From positions 1 to 64,000 of the forward strand of contig JBGAUE010000001.1 in assembly GCA_044228795.1 (NCBI GenBank): a stretch of 64,000 nt of DNA. Direction: 5' to 3'. Each line of letters opens with the position of its first letter. Within the stretch, counting starts at the first letter, position 1. Both the position numbers and the translations under genes were made by a program. Of this stretch, positions 54,489 to 63,571 are shown piece by piece. The stretch is from M0108 sp044228795. Lineage in GTDB: Bacteria; Pseudomonadota; Gammaproteobacteria; Chromatiales; Chromatiaceae. The notes under the pieces were generated by a model. That model did not search any database. It saw only the letters and a program-made list of their open reading frames with translations, and had not been told where the DNA came from.

Positions 54489-55857
54489 ATGGGTCATGTC
54501 CTTGCCGGTTTTAGCACCCCCGCTCGGGGCCTGCTGATCGCGGCGGCCATTGCCATTCTCACCCTCGCCATCCGGTTGGCCGCCCCCCTTCTCGCGCCCG
54601 TGCTGCTGGCCATCTTTATTGCCATCATTCTCACCCCGCCGATACGTTGGATGGGCCGCTACCGGGTACCCATGTGGATCCCCCTGCCCATCATTCTCTT
54701 CTTGCTCATGGACTTGGGCAGCATTCTGTTGCTGATTACCACCGGCGCCCTTGAGGGTTTGCGTGATAGCCTCCCCAGCTATCAGGAGCGCTTCCTGCTC
54801 CTGAGCGCCGAGATGGGCGCCTGGCTGGAGGAGATAGGTATCCATGGCTCCACCGCGGCCCTGCCCGATATTTTCAATTCCGCCCAGGCCATGCAAGGGG
54901 TGCGCTTCCTGCTATCCAATGTCGGCAGCCTGGCTGCCACCGGCGTCCTGGTCCTGATGGCGGTGGTCTTCCTCTTGTTGGAGATCGCCTCCCTGCCGGC
55001 GAAGCTGAAGTTGGCCTTACGCATGACGCCCCTGGGAGAGGCCCGCCTGCGGGGGCTGCTGTCAGCCATCAACCGCTACATGCGCTGCCGGCCATGGAGA
55101 GCGAAGCGAAGGCCGGTAGTCCCCGGAAGGCGTCGGCGCGAGCGTGCCGCCGGAGGGGCGTAGGGGCCACCGGTCCCAAAGCCGTGGAGGCGGTATGCAG
55201 AGCGCATCCGACACGCCGTCGAGCCATTCGTCGTAGGGTCATGGCAGAGTCCGACCGTCCCCACAGGGGACACGTCGTGACGGAGCCCTGACCCGGAGCG
55301 GGGCGGCCGGGGCCTCATGGTTGTCGCCGAGCGCAAGGCGAAAGGGGGACTGGGATGTCCCGTTTCGCATCCTGAGCACGGCGACACTCCGAATCATCAA
55401 GTGACTCACTAGCCTGGCTACTGCCGCCCTCATCGGTGTCTGGCTCTGGCTGCTGGGTCTGGATTTCATCGTAGTTTGGGTCGTGTTGGCCTTCCTGCTC
55501 AATTTCGTGCCCTTCGTCGGCTCCATCTTCATGGCCATCCCGACCCTGCTCTTCGCCCTGGTGAACAGCGATCTTGGCACCGTCTTCTGGGTCGCCATCG
55601 CCTATCTGGCCGTCAATTTCCTCATCGGGAACATCCTCGAACCGCGCATCATGGGCCGCGGCCTGGGGGTTTCTACCTTCGTGGTCATTCTATCCCTGCT
55701 CTTTTGGGGCTGGGTATTAGGTACCATTGGCGTTTTTCTCTCCGTGCCCCTTACCATGGCACTCATGACGGCCCTGGACGCCAGTCCCCACACCCGACCT
55801 ATCGCCATGCTCATGGGCCTACCGCTCCAGCCCGGTCCGCAGGACCCCACCTCCTAG
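54489..55857 (+). pseudogene. AI-2E family transporter, interrupted
   Basis: The ATG at 54489 (GGAG site) starts a membrane protein with helices at about 12-50, 60-85 and 155-175 that ends normally at LLSAINRYMR (codon CGC, 55083-55085). The continuation expected in this family, IKxLTSLATAALIGVWLWLLG, is found from 55396 in another frame and runs to 55857 with the conserved AFLLNFVPFVGSIFMAIP and IGNILEPRIMGRGLG. Between them lies about 310 bp of unrelated DNA. An in-frame TGA (55402-55404) also occurs just after the junction. Intact length would be about 350 aa. Family members export small molecules or exchange ions; this copy is inactive. Confidence 0.8.
55086..55400 (+). mobile_element. 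Structured insertion of about 310 bp (HEARO/omega-RNA-like candidate)
   Basis: It interrupts the transporter gene. It has no ORF but strong secondary structure: CCGGCC/GGCCGG near the left end, GTCCCC-ACA-GGGGAC at 55257-55271, and a nested hairpin at the right end (GTCGCC 55323 with GGCGAC 55380; GCGAAA 55338 with TTTCGC 55363; GGGAC 55346 with GTCCC 55357). GTGA follows at 55401-55404. No target duplication is evident. About 300 nt of structured RNA inserted next to ATGA/GTGA is the description of HEARO elements (IsrB-associated omega RNAs), but I cannot confirm the consensus; the right boundary may be 55395 or 55400. The strand is a guess. Confidence 0.45.
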
Positions 55858-55888
55858 ACCCTAACCGCTTGCACCGCGGAGTCTCGCC

Positions 55889-57388
55889 ATGAAACTAGCC
55901 ATTCGTTCCGCCAAGAAGTTGGGGTTCTATCTGGTGATCGCCGGCCTAGGTTTCCTGGCCGGGGTCCAACTCCTCTATGTCCTGTGGGCGCTGAACGGAC
56001 CTCCCATGCACCCCTGGCATGAGATCGAGTTGAGCGAGGAGTTCACCGCTGATAAGGCGGAGCAAGTCCGGACCTTTGCCGATTATCAGGCCTTGGAGGC
56101 GCGCCTGTTTGCCCAGATGGACGAACAGATCTATGCGGAGACGGCCCAGGGTCCCGAGGAGGCTCTGGTCCGCTATAGCTCCGGCAGTGCCGCCGACCCG
56201 CGCGCGCTGGAACCCAACTGGAACCAGAGTTATGAAATCATCCCCCCCAACCCCCGGGGCGCCGTCCTGTTGTTGCATGGCATGTCGGATGGCCCCTACA
56301 GCCTCCATACCCTGGGCGAGGCGCTGGGCCAGGCCGGCTATCGGGTGCTGGGCCTCCGGCTTCCGGGTCATGGCGCCATCCCCGCCGGACTGCTGAGCCT
56401 GACCTGGGAGGACATGGCGGCGGCGGTGCGCCTGGGCATGAGACATCTTGCCGGGGAGATGCCCGCCAAGCCCATCCACATCATCGGCTACTCCACGGGC
56501 GCCGCCCTGGCCCTGGACTATAGCCTCGATACCCGTACCGATGGCCGTTACCAGGAACCCGCCAGTCTGGTGCTGATCTCCCCAGCCGTCGGTCTCGCCG
56601 GCGTAGCCAGTCTGACCCCCTGGCTGGTACAACTGGGCCACCTGCCGGGCCTGGAACGGCTGGCCTGGACCGCGATCATGCCCGAGTTCGATCCCTTCCG
56701 GTACAACTCCTTTACCGCCAACGCCAGCCTTCAGGTGCATCGCATGACGCAGGGGGTAACGGGACGGCTGCGGCGACTTGCGAACTCAGGGCCCATCGCC
56801 GATTTTCCCCCGACCCTGGTCCTGCTCTCGGCGGTGGATGCCACGGTATCCGCAGGGGCCGTGGCGGATGGCCTGCTCAAGCATCTGGCCCCGGAACAAC
56901 ACGAACTCGTGCTTTACGACATCAACCGCTTTGCCCTCAATGCCCCCCTGCTCGTTACCGATGCGGGGGCCTTGACCACCCGCCTGCTCGCGGATACCAC
57001 CCTGCCTTTTGCCATCACCTTCATCCGCAATGCAACCCCCGAGAGCCGTGAGACCCTGGCCGAATACAAACCGCCCTTCACCGCCGACTTCACGGCCAGC
57101 GAGCCCCTCGCCGCCGCTTGGCCCGATGACGTCATTGCCTTGTCGCATGTCGCCTTACCCTTTTCCCCGGAAGACCCCCTCTATGGCCGCTATCCCCCCG
57201 CCGACCCCTATCAGGTCTTTCTCGGTCAGTTGGCCATCCGGGGAGAAAACGGTGTCCTCAAACTCCCCGGCAACTGGCTGTTGCGCCAAAGGCACAACCC
57301 CTTCTATGAGTATCAGGAGGGGCGGGTGCTGGACTGGTTGGCCAGGGCCTCGGGGCCAGCGGCGGAAGCGACCCCCGCCGCGCCTTGA
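55889..57388 (+). CDS. Alpha/beta hydrolase, membrane-anchored
   Basis: A 499-aa protein with one N-terminal membrane helix (about 11-32, KLGFYLVIAGLGFLAGVQLLYVL kept short here as residues 10-32), the rest periplasmic. The hydrolase core begins at about 125: GAVLLLHGMSDGPYSLH (oxyanion HG), LRLPGHGAIP, and the nucleophile elbow in IIGYSTGAALAL (Ser about 203). An Asp in LLSAVDATVS (about 317) and a late His in ALSHVALPF fit the triad. Substrate unknown; lipases and esterases of this type are common. It starts 31 bp after the broken transporter gene. Confidence 0.75.
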   Translation: MKLAIRSAKKLGFYLVIAGLGFLAGVQLLYVLWALNGPPMHPWHEIELSEEFTADKAEQVRTFADYQALEARLFAQMDEQIYAETAQGPEEALVRYSSGSAADPRALEPNWNQSYEIIPPNPRGAVLLLHGMSDGPYSLHTLGEALGQAGYRVLGLRLPGHGAIPAGLLSLTWEDMAAAVRLGMRHLAGEMPAKPIHIIGYSTGAALALDYSLDTRTDGRYQEPASLVLISPAVGLAGVASLTPWLVQLGHLPGLERLAWTAIMPEFDPFRYNSFTANASLQVHRMTQGVTGRLRRLANSGPIADFPPTLVLLSAVDATVSAGAVADGLLKHLAPEQHELVLYDINRFALNAPLLVTDAGALTTRLLADTTLPFAITFIRNATPESRETLAEYKPPFTADFTASEPLAAAWPDDVIALSHVALPFSPEDPLYGRYPPADPYQVFLGQLAIRGENGVLKLPGNWLLRQRHNPFYEYQEGRVLDWLARASGPAAEATPAAP

Positions 57389-57481
57389 AGCGCGGCGGAT
57401 CGGTCACCGGAACATGGGCCTGAATGGGAAGGCCCTTATGCCAGGATCCCACCCAGGCGGTTGCAGGATCGGTGGTGCCAG

Positions 57482-58267
57482 CTAGGCCGCACACCGCCAG
57501 TCTGGGTTGTTGAGGGGGCTTTGCCACGCCAGCCAGTGGCGGGCATCCTCGTTGGCGGCCTCCAGCAGGCTTAGATATTGGGCCAGGTCAGATCGCCAGG
57601 TTTCGGTCCAGGGTTCCAGCCAGAAGGCAGGGTCCAGATACCAGGGCCAGTCGGGGCGGGGCTCCGGTTGGGCCGGGTTGGCGGGTGGTTGCGTCTCCAG
57701 GTCGGCGGGGACCACGGGGAGGGCGTCGGCCAGAAGACAGTCGTACTCTAGGGTGCCGTCATCCCCCCAGGTGGCCTTGGACCCGATGATGTGCGCCAGC
57801 CGGCGCATACCGTGGTTTTCCGCCAGCACCTCGAACCAGAAGCGGTCGATGCCCTTGCCCCGGGCGGCCATGATCAGGCGAGCGAGGAGGGCAAAGCCCA
57901 CCCCCATACCCTGAGCCTGGTCCACGGTGACCATGGAAAGCTCGGCGATCGTACCTCCCGGTTGCAGACGCTGGCAGCGAGCGAAGCCCAGGGGTTCCAG
58001 TTCCCGGCCCCGGGCATCGACCCGGACCGCCACGAAGGCCAGATGGTCATGCCCATCCACCTTGAGCAACCGTTCCAGATCACCCTGGGTCAGGGTCGGT
58101 TTTTCGATGAAGAAGCGCAGACGCCGGGAGCGCGGCGAGAGCGCCGCGAAGCAGCGCAGCAGCAATTCGCGGTCATCCGAGCTTGAGGCCCGAATCAAAT
58201 AGTTCGAGCCATCAGCCAGTTGCATTGTACTGGCGATCGGGCGATCAGGGTTAGATCGGTCGACCAT
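57482..58267 (-). CDS. GNAT family acetyltransferase
   Basis: A 261-aa soluble protein with an ideal ribosome site (AGGAGG, 6 nt). The GNAT fold spans about 20-185: IRASSSDDRELLLRCFAALS, AFVAVRVDA, and the acetyl-CoA motif AELSMVTVDQAQGMGVGFALL (Q-x-x-G-x-G/A, split here at residues 110-130) followed by FEVLAENHGMRRLAHIIG. The C-terminal 70 residues are Pro/Trp-rich and unlike standard GNATs. The substrate cannot be read from the sequence. Confidence 0.8.
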   Translation of the reverse strand: MVDRSNPDRPIASTMQLADGSNYLIRASSSDDRELLLRCFAALSPRSRRLRFFIEKPTLTQGDLERLLKVDGHDHLAFVAVRVDARGRELEPLGFARCQRLQPGGTIAELSMVTVDQAQGMGVGFALLARLIMAARGKGIDRFWFEVLAENHGMRRLAHIIGSKATWGDDGTLEYDCLLADALPVVPADLETQPPANPAQPEPRPDWPWYLDPAFWLEPWTETWRSDLAQYLSLLEAANEDARHWLAWQSPLNNPDWRCAA

Positions 58268-58446
58268 GGTAAACCTCCTACCGGCAAGGTAGGCCCAGCC
58301 GGGGCGGGATCACCGCCGAGGCGCGGGCCTTTTTGTGCAATGCAGCAATAATGACGCCCTCGACGGTGATATTCAAGTCGCAACATGTATCATCTTTGCA
58401 TCTTGCCGGCCGCGAAATGGCGGATGGTGGCAAGGGGCTGGTCTTT

Positions 58447-61400
58447 CTATAGCGTTTCGGCCGCGGCCGCCTGGCCACCCCGCCGCAGCGTCCCGAAGCG
58501 CAGATAAAGGGCGGGGACCACGACCATGTTCAAGGCGGTCGATGACAGCAGTCCCCAGAGGATGACGATCGCCATGGGCGTCTGGATCTCGCTGCCGGGC
58601 TCGCCCCCCGCCAGCGCTAGGGGGACCAGGGCCAGGCCGGCGGCCAGGGCGGTCATGAGGATCGGCGCCAGGCGCTCCATGGCCCCGCGATGGACCGCCT
58701 CCCGGAAATCGACCAGGCCCTCCACCTCGATCAAATGGCGGATATGGGCGATCAACATGACACCATTACGGGCGGCGATGCCGAACAAGGTGATGAATCC
58801 CACCAGGGAGGCCACCGAGACAACCCCGCCCGCGGCGAAGACCCCCGCCACGCCGCCGATGAGGGCCAGCGGTAGGTTGAGCATCACCAGAGCCGCGTCG
58901 CGACCGGATTTGAAGGCGACGTAGAGCAGCAGGAAAATCCCGACCACCACCCCCGCGCCCAGGATCAGGAGGGTGCGGGTCGCCTGCTTCGCGCTCTCGA
59001 ACTGGCCGCCATACTCGACCCGATAGCCGCTGGGCAGGGGCACGGCCGTCGCGACGGCCGCCCGGATGTCGTCCACCACCGCATGCAGATCCCGTCCCGC
59101 CGCGTTGGCGGAGACCACGATTTTGCGCTGGACATTTTCGCGGCTGATGGTATTGGGCCCCCGGTCGCGGCGCACCTCCGCCAGGGCATGCAGGGGCAAG
59201 CGCGCCCCGCCGGGGGTGGTCACCAGGGTTTCACCTATGCGCTGGAGGTCCTCCCGAGCCTCGTCCCCGTAGCGTAGGATCAAGTCGAAATGGGTCTGCC
59301 CCTCCAGCACCTTGGACAGGACCCGCCCCTGGAAGGCCGTCTCGATGGTCTTGGCCACATCCCGTACCCGCAGGCCGTGGCGGGCGATGGCCTCGCGGCG
59401 CATGGCGATGGTGACAAAGGGGATGTCCGCCTGCTGCTCGACCGTGAGGTCCACAACCCCGGGGATCTCGGCCATTCGGGACTCGATGCCCTTGGCGAGG
59501 CGTCGCAGTTCATAGAGATCATCGCCGAAGACCTTCACCGCGATACTGGCACGGGTGCCCGAGAGCATGTGATCCACCCGGTGGGAGATGGGCTGGCCGA
59601 TGGTGATGGACATGCCGGGAACCCCCCCTAACCGTGCGCGCAGTTCCTCCAGGATGGCCGCCATCCCGCGGCCGTCACTGTCCAGGGTCACCTCGATCTC
59701 GGAGCCGTTGACCTCCATGCTGTGCTCGGCGAGATCGGATCGGCCCGTCCGCCGGGCCGTGGCGACGACCTCCGGCTGTTCCAGCAGGGCCTCCTCGATC
59801 AGCGACGCCAGGGCGTCGGATTGCTCCAGCGATGTCCCCGGCGGGGCGTTGGCGAGGATGGTGAGACTGCCCTCGTTGAAAGGGGGCAGAAAGGTCTGGC
59901 CCGCCTGACTGAGGGCGATCAGGGCCAAGGCCACCAGGGCCAGGGCGGTAGCGGCCACCCGTCGCCAATGGGACAGGGTGTGCCCCAGTAAGGGGGCATA
60001 GCCGCGTTTGAGCCAGCCCACCAGCCGGGGCTCCTGTCGCGCCCGCACCGCGCGCGCGCGGGGCAAGAGGTAGGAGCAGAGTACCGGCGTCAGGGTGATG
60101 GCGACGAGCAGGGAGGCCGCGAGGGCCACCACATAGGCCAGGGCCAGGGGTTGCAGTAACCGGCCCTCGACCCCGGTGAGAAAGAGGATGGGGAGAAACA
60201 CCAGGATAATGATCAGGGTCGCGAAGACGATCGAGGACTGGATCTCGTGGGTGGCATAGAATACCACCCGCAAGGCTCCCCGCCGGTTCGCGCTGGAGCG
60301 CGCCGCATCCTCCCGCAGGCGCCGGGAGATGTTTTCCACGTCGATGATGGCATCGTCCACCAGGGCGCCCACCGCGATCGCCATACCGCCCAGGGTCATG
60401 GTGTTGATGCTGGCCCCCAGGGCATCCAGGACCAGCACGGCGGCCAGCAGGGACAGAGGGATGGCCACCACCGTGATGGCCGTGGCCGACAGGCTCCCCA
60501 AAAAGGCGAAGACGATGATCACCACCATGAGGGCACCATCGCGCAGAGCCGTCTCCACGTTGGCCACCGCGGACTTGATGAAGTCGGCTTGGCGGAAGAG
60601 GCGGGTTTCGATCAGCATCCCCGCCGGCAGACCGGCCTGGAGTTCCGTCAGTACCCCGTCCAGGCGCGCGGTAAGCGCCAGGGTGTTGGCGTCGGGCTGC
60701 TTTTGGATGGCGAGCACCACCGCCGGGAGGCCATTGGCGGCGGCGGTACCGCGGGAGATGGCGGGGCCGATGCGCACCGTCGCGAGGTCGGCGATGCGGA
60801 TCGGCACGCCATCGCGCGTATCAACGAGGGTCGCCGCGATATCGTCCGGGCTTTGCACCCGTCCCAGGCCCTGGATCAGAGACTCCTGGCCGTTCTCGAC
60901 CAGAAATCCGGCGGAGGTATTTTCGTTGGTCTCGCTCAGGGCGGCACTCACCTGGTCGAGGCCGATGCGGTAGCCGGCCAGCTTCTCGGGATCGACCAGC
61001 ACCTGGTACTGGCGGGTCTCGCCACCGGTGATGACTACCTGGGCCACGCCGGGAATGGCCAGCAGTTGCCGGCGCAGATGCCAGTCGGCAACCTGCTTGA
61101 GGGTCATGAGGTCCGGGGTATGGGATCCTGGTACGGCGCGCAGGGCGATGAACATCACCTCTCCCATGATGGAGGTGACCGGGGCCAGTACTGGCGTCGG
61201 CATCTCCGGGGGCAGGGCGGCGCGGGCGATTTGGAGCTTTTCCGCCACCACCTGACGGGCCCGGAGGATGTCGGTCCCCCAGTCGAATTCCGCCCAGACG
61301 AGGGCCGTACCGATACCTGACGAGGAGCGGATGCGCCGGACCCCAGAGGCGCCGTTGAGGGCCGCCTCGATGGGCAGGGTAACCAGGGTCTCCATCTCGG

Positions 61401-61575
61401 TGGGGGCGAGCCCCGGCGCCTCGGCGAGCACCGTCACCGTTGGCGCCGTGAGATCCGGAAACACATCCACTGGCATGACCAGGGCGCGGTGGATACCGTA
61501 ACCCAGCAGGAGCAGGGCGGCGGCAACCACGAAGAGGCGGTCCCGCAGGGACCAGCGGATGAGGCCGGCGATCAT
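58447..61575 (-). CDS. Heavy-metal efflux RND permease (CzcA/CusA family)
   Basis: A 1042-aa inner-membrane pump with the usual 12 helices and two large periplasmic loops. The helix IV signature is AVGALVDDAIIDVENISRRL (about 400), of the HME subgroup but differing from CzcA and CusA, so the metal is not assignable. Other marks: an N-terminal PVDVFPDLTAPTVTVLAEAPG, QTFLPPFNEGSLTI (about 560), and a GVMLIAHIRHLIEVEG segment near the C-terminus. It works with the adaptor encoded 12 nt upstream; no outer-membrane channel gene of the CusC type is in the window. Confidence 0.9.
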   Translation of the reverse strand: MIAGLIRWSLRDRLFVVAAALLLLGYGIHRALVMPVDVFPDLTAPTVTVLAEAPGLAPTEMETLVTLPIEAALNGASGVRRIRSSSGIGTALVWAEFDWGTDILRARQVVAEKLQIARAALPPEMPTPVLAPVTSIMGEVMFIALRAVPGSHTPDLMTLKQVADWHLRRQLLAIPGVAQVVITGGETRQYQVLVDPEKLAGYRIGLDQVSAALSETNENTSAGFLVENGQESLIQGLGRVQSPDDIAATLVDTRDGVPIRIADLATVRIGPAISRGTAAANGLPAVVLAIQKQPDANTLALTARLDGVLTELQAGLPAGMLIETRLFRQADFIKSAVANVETALRDGALMVVIIVFAFLGSLSATAITVVAIPLSLLAAVLVLDALGASINTMTLGGMAIAVGALVDDAIIDVENISRRLREDAARSSANRRGALRVVFYATHEIQSSIVFATLIIILVFLPILFLTGVEGRLLQPLALAYVVALAASLLVAITLTPVLCSYLLPRARAVRARQEPRLVGWLKRGYAPLLGHTLSHWRRVAATALALVALALIALSQAGQTFLPPFNEGSLTILANAPPGTSLEQSDALASLIEEALLEQPEVVATARRTGRSDLAEHSMEVNGSEIEVTLDSDGRGMAAILEELRARLGGVPGMSITIGQPISHRVDHMLSGTRASIAVKVFGDDLYELRRLAKGIESRMAEIPGVVDLTVEQQADIPFVTIAMRREAIARHGLRVRDVAKTIETAFQGRVLSKVLEGQTHFDLILRYGDEAREDLQRIGETLVTTPGGARLPLHALAEVRRDRGPNTISRENVQRKIVVSANAAGRDLHAVVDDIRAAVATAVPLPSGYRVEYGGQFESAKQATRTLLILGAGVVVGIFLLLYVAFKSGRDAALVMLNLPLALIGGVAGVFAAGGVVSVASLVGFITLFGIAARNGVMLIAHIRHLIEVEGLVDFREAVHRGAMERLAPILMTALAAGLALVPLALAGGEPGSEIQTPMAIVILWGLLSSTALNMVVVPALYLRFGTLRRGGQAAAAETL

Positions 61576-61587
61576 GGGCGTGGCTCC

Positions 61588-63249
61588 TCAGTGGGCGTGA
61601 CCGTGACCGGCAACGGCGGGGGTGCCGGCGGCCAGATGCACCCGGTAGGCACCGCGACTCACCACCCGGTCCCCGGCGGTCAGGCCCTCCAAAATGGCCA
61701 CGGAGTCCCCCTCGCGCAGCCCGGTGCGCACCAGTCGCCGCTCGAAGTGCTCGCCACCGGTTTGCACATAAACGACTTCGCCCCCGGAATCGTTGACCAA
61801 GGCCCCAACCGGGATGGCGAGGGCCTCCGCTTCCTCCCCGGTGAAGACGCGGGCATTGACCGCCTGACCGACCCGCAGCCGGGGATCAGGGCGGGGAAAT
61901 TCGAAGATCACCGGTACGGTGCGGCTCTGGGGATCGACCAGGGTACCGAGGGCAACCAGGCGCCCCCCCTGGTCTGCGGAGACCTCAAAAATCCGGTCGA
62001 AGCCCGGTACCCGGAACCAGGCCCCTTGGGGCTGACGAATGGCGCCGATATCCGCCTCAGCGACGCGCGCCTCGAGCCAGAGGCGCTCTAGGTTGACGAA
62101 ATGGAAGAGGGGCGCGCCCTCCTCGACGAAGCTTCCGGGGGCGACCTGGACCTGAGCGACTAGGCCCCTGATCGGGGCCCGCATCGGCACACCCGCCATA
62201 TCGCCCACCGGGGTGCGCTTGACCTGGGCCAAGCGCTTGCTGGCAGCCTCGAGTTCGGCCTCAGCCACCTCCTCGGCGCTGTGGGCCTGAAGTACCTCAC
62301 GATTGGGGACGGATCTCTGTTCCCACAGGGCATCCAGCCGCTCGCGCTCCTGGCGGGCCAGGTTGCGGACCGAAGTGGCGCGGGTGACCCCCAATTCCAG
62401 GCCGGCCACGTCGCTATCCCCGCCTAGCTGGGGCACCAGATAGGCCAGGATCTGGCCCTCCTCCACAGGCATGCCGATGTAGGGGAAGCCCTCGGGTGCG
62501 GGTCGCAGGTGGCCATCGATGGGGCTGGTGACCTGGGCATCGCCATCGGCGCTGGGTCGCAGCAGGCCCGTGGCGGGCACGGAGCCACGGAGCAGGCGGG
62601 GCGCGACGACAGCGGTGGCGAAGTCCGAGCGCCACTGTTGTTCCTTGGACAGGACCACGCCGCCTTCCTTGTGACCGCTGTCGCCCGCTGCGTGCTTGGC
62701 GGCCAAGTGATCGGGGTGGACGGGCAGATCCCCCAGGTCATGGGTGTCCAGGAGGTCGGGGGCTGCAAGGGCGATGCGCAGGTGCCGCTCGCCGACCCTG
62801 GCGGGCGTCACCGCGACTCGAAACAGGCCGGGACGGGCCGGGGCCGGGCTGACAAAGGTCTCGTCTGGGGCCTCGCCACCGGCCAGGGTGACCCGGACTT
62901 CGCCCGCGGTGAGGGGCGTGAAGTCCGCGAGACGGGTCAGGTGGACCAGAAACTCGGCGGTTTCCCCCGCCACCAGGGGCGGAAACTCGACGAAGAGTTC
63001 GGTCAGGCGGCTAAAGTGGGTCAGCGCCTGAGGTTCCAGATGCTCCTCTTGGTCATGGTCGGTCCCGTGGGGGTGCACGCCCCCCAGGAAACCGATGATC
63101 CTATCCTGCCAATAGTGCCACCAATCCTCCTGGTGGCCTTCCTGGTGTTGGGTTGCGGTGATTTCGGCCCGCAGAGGGGTAAAGCTCAGGGCCAGTAAGG
63201 CCCCGCAGAGGATGAAGGACCCCGGGGTCGGGGTGAATTTTGCAGGCAT
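61588..63249 (-). CDS. RND efflux membrane-fusion (adaptor) protein
   Basis: A 553-aa periplasmic adaptor of the CusB/CzcB type with a signal peptide (FILCGALLALSFTPLRA). The N-terminal segment has a His-rich stretch (HQEGHQEDWWHYW, GGVHPHGTDHDQEEH; about 38-70), perhaps metal-binding, followed by an Ig-like domain (about 80-180). The lipoyl/hairpin core is split around a coiled coil (about 300-350), then comes a beta-barrel domain (RVAEADIGAIRQP, RVFTGEEAEALAIPVGALV). It ends in GHGHAH. Longer than typical 350-400-aa adaptors because of the extra N-terminal domain. Confidence 0.88.
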   Translation of the reverse strand: MPAKFTPTPGSFILCGALLALSFTPLRAEITATQHQEGHQEDWWHYWQDRIIGFLGGVHPHGTDHDQEEHLEPQALTHFSRLTELFVEFPPLVAGETAEFLVHLTRLADFTPLTAGEVRVTLAGGEAPDETFVSPAPARPGLFRVAVTPARVGERHLRIALAAPDLLDTHDLGDLPVHPDHLAAKHAAGDSGHKEGGVVLSKEQQWRSDFATAVVAPRLLRGSVPATGLLRPSADGDAQVTSPIDGHLRPAPEGFPYIGMPVEEGQILAYLVPQLGGDSDVAGLELGVTRATSVRNLARQERERLDALWEQRSVPNREVLQAHSAEEVAEAELEAASKRLAQVKRTPVGDMAGVPMRAPIRGLVAQVQVAPGSFVEEGAPLFHFVNLERLWLEARVAEADIGAIRQPQGAWFRVPGFDRIFEVSADQGGRLVALGTLVDPQSRTVPVIFEFPRPDPRLRVGQAVNARVFTGEEAEALAIPVGALVNDSGGEVVYVQTGGEHFERRLVRTGLREGDSVAILEGLTAGDRVVSRGAYRVHLAAGTPAVAGHGHAH

Positions 63250-63571
63250 GGCCCTGATGCTCCCGTGTCAGACGGACTCTCGCCACCACGGCTGACCGAA
63301 GCGGCGTTAGTTGCGGGTCACGAGGCGTGTCGGGCGGTCGCGGGTAGGGACGCCGTGTGGCTGCACCAGAGGCCCTGGTGACCCCGGTCCCCATAAATTC
63401 AGACTACCATACCCAGGAAACCATTAGGAATCTGATCTCCAGGTTTCCCCGACAAAAAACCCCGAGCGAATCCGGTTAAGGATGGGGGCTCGGGGTGGCG
63501 AGGTCGCAATAGGGGGTAGAGGGTCGTCCCTGACCTTAGGGTTTTCCTGGAATTTGCCTTGTGGTTGCCGA
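63250..63571. other. Intergenic stretch with a terminator
   Basis: No gene is supported in this 322-bp stretch between the NorB-like gene and the efflux adaptor gene. It holds the terminator at 63453-63496 and, below it, the presumed promoter of the efflux genes, which I could not pinpoint. Confidence 0.5.
63453..63496 (-). terminator. Rho-independent terminator of the NorB-like gene
   Basis: On the minus strand ACCCCGAGC pairs with GCTCGGGGT around a loop of about 20 nt, and TTTTTT follows. It lies about 75 bp past the stop of the gene at the right edge. Confidence 0.75.
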
